DNA of 64,000 bases from Bacillus sp. SA1-12 (GTDB taxonomy: Bacteria > Bacillota > Bacilli > Bacillales > Bacillaceae). The position numbers were made by a program, and so were the translations under genes. Location: positions 165,494-229,493 of the forward strand of contig NZ_LATZ01000004.1 of assembly GCF_000981385.1 (NCBI RefSeq). Reading direction: 5' to 3'. Every line of letters begins with the position of its first letter. Position 1 is the first letter of the stretch. Shown one piece after another: positions 42,563-51,018 of the stretch. Below the pieces are notes generated by a model. That model had not been told where the DNA came from. It saw only the letters and a program-made list of their open reading frames with translations, and ran no database searches.

Positions 42563-42588
42563 AAATCACAGGCATCTGCCTGTGATTT
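42563..42588 (-). terminator. Attenuator hairpin directly before the ABC-F gene
   Basis: AAATCACAGGCA/TGCCTGTGATTT, a perfect 12-base stem with a two-base loop, followed on the minus strand by TTTTTTATTTT, 30 bases upstream of the ABC-F start codon. A terminator placed before a gene is the signature of attenuation. Confidence 0.8.
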
Positions 42589-42702
42589 GAGAGTAAAGGG
42601 AAGAAACATACCTATCCTTATTAGTTAAGGGGCTATTAGGAGCCGTCAGCAAATAAGCCTTCCTTTTACTAAACAAAAGAAGGAAAATCTAAACAAAAAG
42701 AA

Positions 42703-42728
42703 AGAAAGGCAGAAAAATCCGCCTTTCT
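42703..42728 (-). terminator. Second terminator-like hairpin in the ABC-F leader
   Basis: AGAAAGGC/GCCTTTCT with a ten-base loop, then TTCTTTTTGTTT on the minus strand. Confidence 0.6.
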
Positions 42729-42840
42729 GGACATTACATATTTTTCATCTCCTTGCCCACAGTTCATCGCAATGGACTAATATGGGCAAAAGAATATATG
42801 AAATGAAGATTATTAAAAAAGGACAGACTGATCCCGTTTA

Positions 42841-42892
42841 CTCTGCAATCACGAAGCAGAGCCTTTGAACGTATTCAATTACCGGTTCAAAG
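42841..42892 (-). promoter_or_regulatory. Leader stem-loops overlapping the leader peptide stop
   Basis: GTTCAAAG (42892-42885 on the plus strand written TTCAAAG) pairs with CTTTGAAC (42863-42870), and CTCTGC/GCAGAG (42841-42861) forms the next stem. The first covers the last leader codons, so a stalled ribosome would change the folding. Confidence 0.5.
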
Positions 42893-42923
42893 TTGGGAAT
42901 CGAAGTCTCATCGAATGTGTCAT
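42879..42923 (-). CDS. ErmDL-like macrolide-sensing leader peptide
   Basis: A 14-residue peptide, MTHSMRLRFPTLNR, with AAGGAGG nine bases before the ATG at 42923. As I recall, the ErmD leader peptide is MTHSMRLRFPTLNQ, so only the last residue differs, and the msr(A) leader (MTASMRLK) shares MTxSMRL. In ErmDL the ribosome stalls within the Arg-Leu-Arg segment when a macrolide is bound. It is transcribed from a consensus promoter and precedes two terminator-like hairpins and an ABC-F gene. Stalling here would favour read-through into the ABC-F gene. Confidence 0.85.
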   Translation of the reverse strand: MTHSMRLRFPTLNR

Positions 42924-42962
42924 TTTTTAATAATCCTCCTTAATGTATAAAAGTACAATGCC

Positions 42963-42991
42963 ATTATAAAATCCCACTTAAAAAAAGTCAA
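42963..42991 (-). promoter_or_regulatory. Sigma-A promoter of the ABC-F leader
   Basis: On the minus strand TTGACT (42991-42986), 17-base spacer, TATAAT (42968-42963). Near-consensus; transcription would start about ten bases before the leader peptide's ribosome site. Confidence 0.8.
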
Positions 42992-43198
42992 AGGGTATTA
43001 ACACAAATCTTTAACAAAAAGGGCACTTACTCCCCCTTAGTTTAACTTCTTTATCAAAAAGATTTCATTTACCATGCCTCAATCGCACTTTCTGCCGTTT
43101 GATTTCTTCTAAGTTATTCTTTCTTATTTGGTTTTACTCTTCATTTATCGGGAAATAAATCAATGTTCGTCAAAAAGGAATGAATGGAGAGAAATTAG

Positions 43199-44080
43199 AT
43201 GAAAAGGGCCATGATTATTATGAATCCTTCTTCTGGAAAGGAAGAAGCAGAAAAAAACCTTCCACATGTTGCAGAAACATTGCAAAAACAAGGGTTTGAT
43301 TTGGAAATCTACCTGACTGAAAAAGAATGTGATGCATTACAGTTTGCAAGGCTTGCCTGTAAGCATTCATTTGATGCTGTGATTTCTATGGGTGGGGATG
43401 GAACGTTAAACGAAATCATTAACGGCTTGGCTGAACAAGAACACCGGCCATCACTTGGGATTATTCCCTTAGGAACAGTCAACGATTTTGCCCGCGCATT
43501 ACATATCCCGCTTGATAGCAGTAAGGCCGTAGAAGTGTTAAAGAAGGAAAAACTACGTACAGTTGATATTTGCAAAGTCAATAACAAGTATTTCTTGAAT
43601 GTTCTTGCAGTTGGAGAAATTGCCGAAGCCTCATTTTCTGTATCAGCCCAACAAAAAACGCTCCTTGGTCCATTAGCTTATTTTATGGAGGGGATAAAAT
43701 CCCTGACCTCAAAACAGGCTTTTCACGTAAGACTTCAACACGATAAAGGCGCATGGGAAGGAGAGGTTTTACTCATACTGGCTGCTTTAACGAACTCAGT
43801 AGGAGGATTTGAAAAAATTGCCCCTGACGCCAAAGTAGATGATGGCCTGTTAAAATGTATGATGATCAAAGATGTCTCCTACCTTCAATTCATAAAGTTA
43901 GTGAAAGCTCTTCTTAAAGGGGAACATATTAATGACCCAGCTGTCGAGTATATTAGTACATCTGCACTTCAAATCTTTTCTTCTCATCATTTGAAGGCCA
44001 ATATTGATGGAGATGAGGGTGATCGTTTACCTCTCAACCTGAAGGTGTTGCCGGGCCATTTAAATATTTATGTGCTTTAA
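43199..44080 (+). CDS. Diacylglycerol/lipid kinase family protein
   Basis: A 293-residue soluble lipid kinase of the DagK/YegS/BmrU family. The catalytic-domain motifs are clear: IMNPSSGKEEAEK (Gly-loop-like), VISMGGDGTLNEIINGLAEQ (the GGDGT nucleotide site) and LGIIPLGTVNDFARALHIP. The C-terminal beta-sandwich includes AALTNSVGGFEKIAPDAKVD. It would phosphorylate diacylglycerol or another lipid, fitting with the glycolipid (ugtP) and cardiolipin (cls) genes nearby. ATG follows GGAGAG. Which lipid is not visible. Confidence 0.9.
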   Translation: MKRAMIIMNPSSGKEEAEKNLPHVAETLQKQGFDLEIYLTEKECDALQFARLACKHSFDAVISMGGDGTLNEIINGLAEQEHRPSLGIIPLGTVNDFARALHIPLDSSKAVEVLKKEKLRTVDICKVNNKYFLNVLAVGEIAEASFSVSAQQKTLLGPLAYFMEGIKSLTSKQAFHVRLQHDKGAWEGEVLLILAALTNSVGGFEKIAPDAKVDDGLLKCMMIKDVSYLQFIKLVKALLKGEHINDPAVEYISTSALQIFSSHHLKANIDGDEGDRLPLNLKVLPGHLNIYVL

Positions 44081-44151
44081 AAAAATTTACATGAAACGAT
44101 CAAATTGTAATAGGGCCGGCTTTTTTTCAACCGCCCCTTCTTTAAATGATC

Positions 44152-45657
44152 TTATAAAACCCCAGAGAACAGTCGAGCAATTGACTCCTTTAACTTTTCG
44201 ATGAGACTCCGCTTATAAAACTCAACCGGCCGTATTCGTTTACTTACATTTATATCCGCTTCATAATCAGCCACTAAATCCTGTATAGTGCTTGCCTCAA
44301 TTAAAAAAGCATTTACCTCAAAGTTTAACTGAAAGCTCCGCATATCCATATTCGCTGTACCAATTGAGGCAAGATCACCATCAACTATGATGATTTTTTG
44401 ATGTAAAAACCCTTTTTGATAGGAATAAATTTCAACACCGCACCGTAATAGTTCTGGAAAGTATGACCTTGTCGCATATTGGGTAAGAAACCCGTCATTA
44501 ATTTCTGGCACCATGACCCGAACCTGAACTCCTTTTTTCGCAGCTATTCTCAAGGCTGTCCGGATGGATTCATTTGGAACAAAATATGGCGTTGCAATCC
44601 AAATTGATTTGGTGGCACAGGAAATCATCGTGTAGTACATATCACTTATAATGTCCTCTTGTGTATCCGGGCCGCTTGCCACGACATGGACCAACCCATC
44701 TCCTTCTACAGAAGATGCCGTGTTATAGCGCGGGTCATCAAGTAAGCATTCATTGCTAATATATTCCCAATCTAAGAGAAATATAGAATGCAGTGTTTGT
44801 AGGGCTTCCCCCTCCAGCATTAAATGGGTGTCCCGCCAAAAACCAATCTCTTCATCTTGGCCGAGATACTCAATGCCGACGTTTAACCCTCCGACAAACC
44901 CAATTTGCCCATCAATCACAATGATTTTTCGGTGGTTCCGGAAATTAAACTTTTGGTTAAAAAATCCATATTTAATGGGTAAGAAAGAATAGACGGAAAC
45001 ACCCGCATTCTTCATCCTTTTTATATCCTTACTTAACAATGATCGACTTCCAACGGCATCATAGATAAACCGTACTTCCACTCCATTTTTTGCTTTGTCA
45101 ATTAAAATATCCATGATTTCTTTTCCAAGCCGGTCAGAACGAAAAATATAGTATTCTATATGGATAAAATGATTTGCTTTCTTTAGCTGTTTTTTCATTT
45201 CAGTAAACGTCTCGGCACCATTTGTTAAGACCTTTGTCTGTGTGCGCATATTCATCTGCGTCAGCGCAACCCGTTGGGAATATTGGACAAAGCATTTCTG
45301 ATGTTCTTTAAGCTTTAAAATATCAGGAGTTTGCTGTTTAGTTGACATGTTCTTCAAGGAATCACGATCATTTTTCCGCTTGCTTTGAAAAAGATAGCCT
45401 TTCAAATACAACTGACCTGAATACAGATAAAAGATATAACCGATAACAGGGAGAAAGATCAATACATACATCCATAGCAAAGTATTGTGAGCTGTTCGGT
45501 TTTCAAGCATTAATGAGAAAATAGTTGTCAGAATAATAAGTCCGTATAAAACCAAAAAACATCCCTTCAACAGGTAGCTGCTATTTGTAAAGAAAATCAT
45601 ATAGACTGATCCGATAATAATGAGAACAAATAAGAATTCAATTCGTCGTTTTTTCAT
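44152..45657 (-). CDS. cls: Cardiolipin synthase
   Basis: A 501-residue membrane enzyme joining two phosphatidylglycerols into cardiolipin. It begins with two transmembrane helices (RRIEFLFVLIIIGSVYMIFF and the VLYGLIILTTIFSLML segment) and PLD-type domains with two HKD motifs: NHRKIIVIDGQIGFVGGLNV (about 225) and LHQKIIIVDGDLASIGTANM (about 405). Start is ATG 45657, behind TTGGAGG; the frame could be extended 45 codons upstream, but without a site. Follows the YflT-like stress gene on the same strand with an overlap region of weak coupling. Confidence 0.94.
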   Translation of the reverse strand: MKKRRIEFLFVLIIIGSVYMIFFTNSSYLLKGCFLVLYGLIILTTIFSLMLENRTAHNTLLWMYVLIFLPVIGYIFYLYSGQLYLKGYLFQSKRKNDRDSLKNMSTKQQTPDILKLKEHQKCFVQYSQRVALTQMNMRTQTKVLTNGAETFTEMKKQLKKANHFIHIEYYIFRSDRLGKEIMDILIDKAKNGVEVRFIYDAVGSRSLLSKDIKRMKNAGVSVYSFLPIKYGFFNQKFNFRNHRKIIVIDGQIGFVGGLNVGIEYLGQDEEIGFWRDTHLMLEGEALQTLHSIFLLDWEYISNECLLDDPRYNTASSVEGDGLVHVVASGPDTQEDIISDMYYTMISCATKSIWIATPYFVPNESIRTALRIAAKKGVQVRVMVPEINDGFLTQYATRSYFPELLRCGVEIYSYQKGFLHQKIIIVDGDLASIGTANMDMRSFQLNFEVNAFLIEASTIQDLVADYEADINVSKRIRPVEFYKRSLIEKLKESIARLFSGVL

Positions 45658-45769
45658 AAAATGGTCCTCCAACATTTGTTTAATGATTTTGACGTTAGAG
45701 AATCTAGATAAAAAGTAGTGTATGTATTTATATAGAAAGGCCCGCCTGCTGACGAGCCTTTCGGGAATA

Positions 45770-46099
45770 TTATGATACTGATTTTGCTGCAACCACTACT
45801 ATTCTTCCTCGATCCAATTCTTCCTCTAATTGTTGAGCACCAACATCAGAAACACCTAAAGATTGAATTTTGGAGCGTAGTTCATCTCCACGTGATCGAA
45901 ACACATTTGCTACTGAATCAAAGACACCTTGCTCTTCTACACTGATCTTTTCCGTATTCGTTGCTCTTGTTAGATTCTCAGAAAAATCTTTGTCATGAGC
46001 CAAGACAAAAACCTCATCTTTGCTAAACCCTTGAGTGATTAATTGACCAATTGCTTCTCTTGCTTCAACAGCATTTTGTACAACTTTTACCTCTTTCAT
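45770..46099 (-). CDS. General stress protein, YflT/GsiB-17M domain
   Basis: A 109-residue cytoplasmic protein with the 'heat induced stress protein YflT' domain: VVQNAVEAREAIGQLITQGF, FSKDEVFVLAHDKDFSENL and VGAQQLEEELDRGRIVVVA. The B. subtilis homologues (YflT, GspA-type 17M) are in the sigma-B regulon. I looked for a GTTT...GGGWAW sigma-B promoter upstream and found none convincing. It starts behind AAGGAGGG. Precedes cls. Confidence 0.88.
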   Translation of the reverse strand: MKEVKVVQNAVEAREAIGQLITQGFSKDEVFVLAHDKDFSENLTRATNTEKISVEEQGVFDSVANVFRSRGDELRSKIQSLGVSDVGAQQLEEELDRGRIVVVAAKSVS

Positions 46100-46180
46100 G
46101 TTATGAAACCCTCCTTAGAAATTGATTTTTAATGCTGGATTAAAAGTTAGGAATGAAGATGCTTAATTTGTTTCTGTATT

Positions 46181-46333
46181 TTAATTTTCGATATCTGACT
46201 CATCATTCTGTTCACCATCACTAGTATCATTATCTTGTCTACTCCACCAGCACATCCAGCTTAATCCTCCTAAGGTTCATGTTGCACCAAATCCACCTAC
46301 TGGGAATCATTTCTTCCAAGGATGATGATCCAT
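46181..46333 (-). pseudogene. Small Trp/Gly-rich protein gene with two in-frame TGA codons
   Basis: From ATG 46333, behind GGAGGAAG, one frame reads MDHHPWKK, TGA, FPVGGFGAT, TGA, TLGGLSWMCWWSRQ and an acidic tail ending IEN at TAA 46181. The TGAs are at 46309-46307 and 46279-46277. Both stand where a tryptophan would fit a W/G-rich 50-residue protein, and both differ from TGG by one G-to-A change. The simplest reading is a decayed small gene. Read-through of TGA as Trp is possible but has no other support here. Confidence 0.45.
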
Positions 46334-46455
46334 TACCTAACTTCCTCCTTTTTTATTTACAAGAGTTTTACCCTGCAGAAAAAGTCTTTAAACACTATGA
46401 AGGAGGACTTCTACCAAAATTAATAAAGTCTTATGGAGTCAATATACTAATCAAA

Positions 46456-47907
46456 TTATAGATGTGTCCACACTGATACACTACCCCCATTAACAGGAAA
46501 TGCTGCATATCCATCCGCTTCAATTTTAATAGAATCCTCTCTTGTTCCAGTTAGATCAGCCCATACCTCTCCAGCCCGTTCTTCACCTACATACATTCGT
46601 TTCTCTCCTTCTTCCGCATTCGAAATGACAACGGCACATCCTGATTGTTTTATTTCTTTTACGCCACGGCGAACCCAGCCAATCAAATTTGGATGGTCAA
46701 AATAATCATTTTGTTCACCATATGCTTTATAGCATCTGGCAAATAGAAGCGGATCAATGGCTGCTTTCTTTGCTTCAATAGGTTCATCCCCGCCAATACC
46801 AAAATAATCCCCGTAAAAAACACATGGATAACCGTCTTTACGAAGTAAAATAAGAGAATAGGCAATTTGTTTAAACCAATCCTGAACCCATGATTCTAGT
46901 GACTGATTTGGTTGAGTGTCATGATTATCAACAAAGGTTACAGCATGCTCTGGATGGGATTGGACAAGAGTATGATCGAAAATCATCGTGAGATCAAAGT
47001 CACGGCCGGCATTTGAGGCTGTATGTAAATTATAATGAAGGGATACATCAAATAAATCGAAGCTAAAGTCAACATTGTCCAGAAATTTTTGGCATGCTTC
47101 GAGTTCTTGATTCCAAAACTCCCCTACAACATAAAACTGATCCCCTTGATGCTGACGTACCTCTTCTACAAATTGTTTGATAAATTCATAATTAATATGT
47201 TTAATAGCATCTAATCGGTAGCCGTCACATTGTAATGTATCTACAAGCCATTTCCCCCATTGGATCATTTCGTTTCTTACTTCTGGATGATTATAGTCAA
47301 TGTCGGCATACATTAAATAATCATAATTTCCAAACTCATCATCTACATTGTCATTCCAACTTTTGTGATCGCCTACGATCCGATATATTCCATAATTATT
47401 CCGCTTTGCATCAAAATCTGTCCCACTAAAATGTTCAAAGCTCCATGTGAAAGAGGAATACTTGTTATCTCGATTAGGAAAAGTAAACTTCGTCCATCCT
47501 TCGATCTCAAAGGGCTCGGATATTTCTTTCAATCGATCCTCTTCATCAACTTCAATTACTTGAAATACTTCAGTTTCATCCGCTCCTGCTTTATGATTCA
47601 TGACCAAATCAGCATAAACATGGATACCATACTCATGACATGCAGCAATCGCATCAAGTAACTCCTGCTTTGTCCCATATTTCGTGCGGACTGTTCCTTT
47701 TTGATCAAATTCACCAAGATCGTATAAATCATACACGCCATAGCCTGGGTCTTCTCCTGATTGCCCCTTCGTTACCGGGGGGATCCATACCGTATCAATC
47801 CCTTTATCCTTCAGTTCTGGTGCTAACTCCTTCAGACTGCTCCAGAGGGTTCCTTCTGCTTCTACATGCCATTCAAAAAATTGCATCATGGTATGGTTTC
47901 GTTCCAT
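46456..47907 (-). CDS. Cytoplasmic alpha-amylase (GH13)
   Basis: A 483-residue alpha-amylase resembling B. licheniformis-type and E. coli AmyA enzymes but without a signal peptide, so cytoplasmic, acting on imported or internal alpha-glucans. The GH13 regions are VYADLVMNHK, GYRLDAIKHI (nucleophile Asp), FYVVGEFW (acid/base Glu) and AVTFVDNHDTQ (third catalytic Asp). The C-terminal beta domain (SNAEEGEKRMYVGEERAGEV) is complete. It starts at ATG 47907 behind AGGAGG. The leader carries interleaved inverted repeats (48024-48073). Confidence 0.94.
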   Translation of the reverse strand: MERNHTMMQFFEWHVEAEGTLWSSLKELAPELKDKGIDTVWIPPVTKGQSGEDPGYGVYDLYDLGEFDQKGTVRTKYGTKQELLDAIAACHEYGIHVYADLVMNHKAGADETEVFQVIEVDEEDRLKEISEPFEIEGWTKFTFPNRDNKYSSFTWSFEHFSGTDFDAKRNNYGIYRIVGDHKSWNDNVDDEFGNYDYLMYADIDYNHPEVRNEMIQWGKWLVDTLQCDGYRLDAIKHINYEFIKQFVEEVRQHQGDQFYVVGEFWNQELEACQKFLDNVDFSFDLFDVSLHYNLHTASNAGRDFDLTMIFDHTLVQSHPEHAVTFVDNHDTQPNQSLESWVQDWFKQIAYSLILLRKDGYPCVFYGDYFGIGGDEPIEAKKAAIDPLLFARCYKAYGEQNDYFDHPNLIGWVRRGVKEIKQSGCAVVISNAEEGEKRMYVGEERAGEVWADLTGTREDSIKIEADGYAAFPVNGGSVSVWTHL

Positions 47908-48023
47908 TTTGTTTACCTCCTATTAACCTATGCATGACAAATTGTTATCATTTGAACCCCCTTTACTTTGTTACTAAAGAGCATTAGGTTCTGTTAAACT
48001 TACCTGTGATTTCAACAATAGAT

Positions 48024-48073
48024 TTGCACTTGTCAGGGAGCCTCACGGCTAAGTGCAATTGCAGGGTCTCCCT
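48024..48073 (-). promoter_or_regulatory. Interleaved inverted repeats upstream of the amylase gene
   Basis: TTGCACTT (48024) pairs with AAGTGCAA (48051), and AGGGAG (48035) pairs with CTCCCT (48068). The two stems cross, so they form either a pseudoknot or alternative hairpins. About 120 bases before the amylase start; a leader switch is possible. Confidence 0.4.
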
Positions 48074-48137
48074 TTGACTCGATTTTCTAAGCAGTTTTCT
48101 CACCAATTCGTTCCAAAAAACCTCTATAGCCGAAAAA

Positions 48138-48926
48138 CTATAATAATGATTCTGCACCATCGATATAAACCTTTGTCCCAGTAATATGGCTGCTCATATC
48201 AGAGACTAAGAAGAGGACAAGATCTGCAACCTGCTCCGGCTCTCCTGGTCTATGCTCCAGCGGCTGATTTCCTTCTGGATAGTCAACTGGAATTTCCACC
48301 TTTTTCAATTGTTCTGTGTGATGTGTATTCTGACCAATATTTGTCTCAATTGCCCCTGGACAAACTGCATTAACACGTATTTTATAACGGGCCAGTTCTA
48401 ATGCGGCCATTTTCATAAAGGCCACTTGTCCGGCTTTTGAGGTGCTATAAGCGGACATTCCTATATTCGAGAAGGTACGGTTGCCGTTTATAGAACTGGC
48501 AATAATAATACTGCCGCCACTTGATTTCATATGAGGGATGGAGTGCTTAACCAATAAAAACGTGCTTGATAAATTCGTCGATAATGTCTTGTTCCAATCC
48601 TCGAATGTTAAGTCCTCAATCGGAGCAAGAGTTCCGTTAATTCCTGCATTGGCAAAAACAATATCAAGTCTGCCCCAGTGATCAATGACCTCGTTTATCC
48701 CTCTTTTTACCTGCGCTTCATCGGAAACATCACAAGCCGCACCAATGGCTTGTCCACCGTTTTGATTTATTTCTTCTGCCACCTTTTTAACCCGAGATTC
48801 TTCGATATCCATTAAGCAAACTTTAATTCCTTGTGCAGCCAATTTTCTTGCTGCCGCTCTGCCAATACCTGAGCCTCCACCTGTGATTATTGCAACTTGC
48901 TCACCTTTTGCATGAAACCATTCCAC
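48138..48926 (-). CDS. SDR family oxidoreductase
   Basis: A 262-residue classical short-chain dehydrogenase. AIITGGGSGIGRAAARKLA is the Rossmann nucleotide loop, MDIEE after the second strand favours NAD, ANAGINGTLAP is the NAG motif, SSINGNRTF gives the catalytic Ser, YSTSKAGQV the Tyr/Lys pair, and VCPGAIETNI the family C-terminal motif. The GTG start follows GGGAGG. Substrate unknown. Stands alone on the minus strand. Confidence 0.92.
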   Translation of the reverse strand: MEWFHAKGEQVAIITGGGSGIGRAAARKLAAQGIKVCLMDIEESRVKKVAEEINQNGGQAIGAACDVSDEAQVKRGINEVIDHWGRLDIVFANAGINGTLAPIEDLTFEDWNKTLSTNLSSTFLLVKHSIPHMKSSGGSIIIASSINGNRTFSNIGMSAYSTSKAGQVAFMKMAALELARYKIRVNAVCPGAIETNIGQNTHHTEQLKKVEIPVDYPEGNQPLEHRPGEPEQVADLVLFLVSDMSSHITGTKVYIDGAESLL

Positions 48927-49093
48927 GTTTCTTCCTCCCTCGCCTTTTAAAATTCGAAAAATTCATACTGGTAAATAATAAATACCCAGCTAACATAAAT
49001 AGAAACTCACATTTAAAACAAAAAAAACCAATCAAAACTCTTGTAAAGAGTTGATCGGCTTTTTGTTGTTGGATAAACCAACCATCACCATTC

Positions 49094-49981
49094 TCAATTA
49101 TTGATAATATCCCGCAAAGTTTTTTGAAGCGTATTGAAGGTAAATGTATACCCTTCTCGCTCCAATCGTTCTGGTATTACCCAGCGGCTTTTAAGCACTA
49201 ATTCGGTTTCTGTTTTGATTAAGATTGCGCCTATTTCAAGCATCCATTTTGGAGAAGGGACTCCAAAAGGTACATTCATTTCAGTCCGCAATAAAGTCAT
49301 AAGCTCCTTGTTGCTTACTGGATTTGGCGCAGCACAATTAAATACCCCGCTAAGATCCTCCCTTTCCTTTAGAAATAGAATGATTTGAAACAAATCTTCA
49401 ATATGGATCCAGCTAAATCTCTGCTTACCTGTCCCCTGAACCCCGCCAAGGCCAAATCTCACTAAATGTTGATAAGGAGTCATGACCCCTCCTTCTTTAC
49501 CTAGTACAATGGCGATCCGGAGAGCAATTTGCCTTGTGTTTGGCAAAGTAAACGAAAAGAAAGCATTCTCCCAGCTTGTCGCAACATCCACAGAAAACCC
49601 TGAACCAATCTCCCCTTTTTCCTCTGTCATCGGACGATCCTCAGCATGCCGGTAAATTGTTGCCGTACTGGAATTCATCCAAACCTTAGGAGGTGTTTGG
49701 CAAGCCAAAACCGATTCTCCGAGAATGTTCGTCGTCTTTATCCTTGACTGCATAATCTCATGCTTATTTTTTTCATTGTAGCGGCAATTCACAGATTTTC
49801 CAGCAAGATTGACCAGAAGATCAGCCCCCTCTAACGCATCAATTATTCCAGAGGTATCATCCCATGAAATATACTGCGGCTGCCTTGAGATAACCTTCAC
49901 ATCATACCCAAGCTCATGAAACTTTTTCTGAAAATATTCCCCGATGAAGCCCGTACCTCCCGCTATAACTGCCTTTTTCAT
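49094..49981 (-). CDS. TIGR01777 family NAD(P)-dependent epimerase
   Basis: A 295-residue extended SDR of the YfcH/YfhF group. KKAVIAGGTGFIGEYFQKKF is the Rossmann loop, NLAGKSVNCRYNEKNKHEIM the family-specific signature, SWIHIEDLFQIILFLKE and NCAAPNPVSNKELM the C-terminal marks. The last 60 residues resemble DUF1731. The start at ATG 49981 has only a weak GGGG site; a longer frame is less likely. Role unknown; the group is associated with cell division in some bacteria. Confidence 0.88.
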   Translation of the reverse strand: MKKAVIAGGTGFIGEYFQKKFHELGYDVKVISRQPQYISWDDTSGIIDALEGADLLVNLAGKSVNCRYNEKNKHEIMQSRIKTTNILGESVLACQTPPKVWMNSSTATIYRHAEDRPMTEEKGEIGSGFSVDVATSWENAFFSFTLPNTRQIALRIAIVLGKEGGVMTPYQHLVRFGLGGVQGTGKQRFSWIHIEDLFQIILFLKEREDLSGVFNCAAPNPVSNKELMTLLRTEMNVPFGVPSPKWMLEIGAILIKTETELVLKSRWVIPERLEREGYTFTFNTLQKTLRDIINN

Positions 49982-50032
49982 CGTAAAACCCCAATCTATT
50001 ATATTTCTGTCTATCCAAATGCAGTGAGTCAC

Positions 50033-50536
50033 TTAGAAGTCTTCACGCTTTCGGAACATGCCTCGTGTTAATTCTACATTACTTTTTCCTATGACAATAA
50101 TCTCATAGGTTTTCTTTTCCTTTTGTAAGGCCGGTAAGTTATGTGACTTTATGATTTCATTACTAACATTCACCAGCTCATTTACCTTCTCATTGTATGG
50201 GTCTTGAAAAGATGTTCGAACAATATACTTGATCGGTTTCGGATTGAAATCGATTGAAATCCCCTTATATTCATCAGTCAATTGATTTAAATTATTATCA
50301 ATCTCTGGAAGTATCCGCATCCAATTACTCTCATCATCTGCTTTGGATTCTACAAACATCTGATCAGAGTCAGTAATCTTAAAATGACCTCCAACTAATT
50401 CACTCAGCAGTACAAGTGAGCCCAACAAACAGATCACAATTACGGCCTCCACTGTATGCTTTTTCTTCTTACCATTTTGCTCAATTGCTTCGCGATAGTT
50501 CTGTTGTACTCTGCGCATCTTTGAATTGAATTTCAT
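50033..50536 (-). CDS. Membrane-anchored protein of unknown function
   Basis: A 167-residue protein: a basic cytoplasmic start (about 1-28), one membrane helix (VEAVIVICLLGSLVLLSELV, about 29-48) and an extracytoplasmic domain of about 115 residues with no recognisable motif. The ATG follows AAGGAG. Not in an obvious operon with the epimerase gene, although they are on the same strand. Confidence 0.7.
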   Translation of the reverse strand: MKFNSKMRRVQQNYREAIEQNGKKKKHTVEAVIVICLLGSLVLLSELVGGHFKITDSDQMFVESKADDESNWMRILPEIDNNLNQLTDEYKGISIDFNPKPIKYIVRTSFQDPYNEKVNELVNVSNEIIKSHNLPALQKEKKTYEIIVIGKSNVELTRGMFRKREDF

Positions 50537-50670
50537 AGCAGGACTCCTTGGTAGGTTAATCGTATTTTTATTATCGTATAAGAGGTTTGCAATAGCTGGT
50601 GTCTGCCACGGAAATATTTTCCGGCTTTCCAGACTAATAGTGTAATTCTGCTATTTCTGCGGCTATTCCA
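50537..50670. other. Spacer upstream of the 20-base repeats
   Basis: Ordinary non-coding sequence; a possible weak hairpin near 50600-50625 and nothing else visible. Confidence 0.3.
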
Positions 50671-50762
50671 TTCAGCGACTTGGCCAGGTTATCGGCGACT
50701 TCCTTCAATTTATCAGCGCTTCTCCACTTTTTCAGCGAAATTTCCCTTTTTTCAGTGTCTTC
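50671..50762. repeat. Five degenerate 20-base repeats with TCAGCG core
   Basis: TTCAGCGACT, ATCGGCGACT, TATCAGCGCT, TTCAGCGAAA and TTCAGTGTCT begin at 50671, 50691, 50711, 50731 and 50751; the core hexamers are at 50672, 50692, 50713, 50732 and 50752. Each is followed by a pyrimidine-rich ten bases. The regular period is not explained by coding sequence. Confidence 0.55.
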
Positions 50763-51018
50763 AAAACTAATCGACACTTCACCATTTTATTTCCGACTTC
50801 CTAAAGTTAAGTAACAGGGACCTTTATACCAATTCTCTTTATAGCAAAAAAAACCTTTACTTTTTACAAAAAAATACAAAATTTAAAGGGTTTCTTGACT
50901 TTTATGATGAATATCGAAAAGATAAAATTAAATACAAGGATTGATTATAAAGCGGCTTCGAAGATAGATATGAAGAAAAAGAAAATACCACGGAATTTTT
51001 TAAAATTAGGTGATCGAT
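50763..51018. other. Promoter-containing spacer of the glycosylase gene
   Basis: Contains AAACCTTTA/TAAAGGGTTT inverted arms (about 50849-50903) and TTGACT followed by AT-rich sequence (about 50896-50930), probably the promoter of the gene at 51019. Confidence 0.35.

Noticed and set aside
46100..46180. Sigma-B promoter for the YflT-like stress gene
   Set aside because: No GTTT-13/15-GGGWAW pair could be placed at a sensible distance.
47235..47987. Plus-strand frames opposite the amylase gene
   Set aside because: Complement shadows; low-quality protein composition and no ribosome sites.
50671..50762. CRISPR array
   Set aside because: The 20-base periodic unit is too short and too degenerate, and there are no distinct spacers or cas genes.
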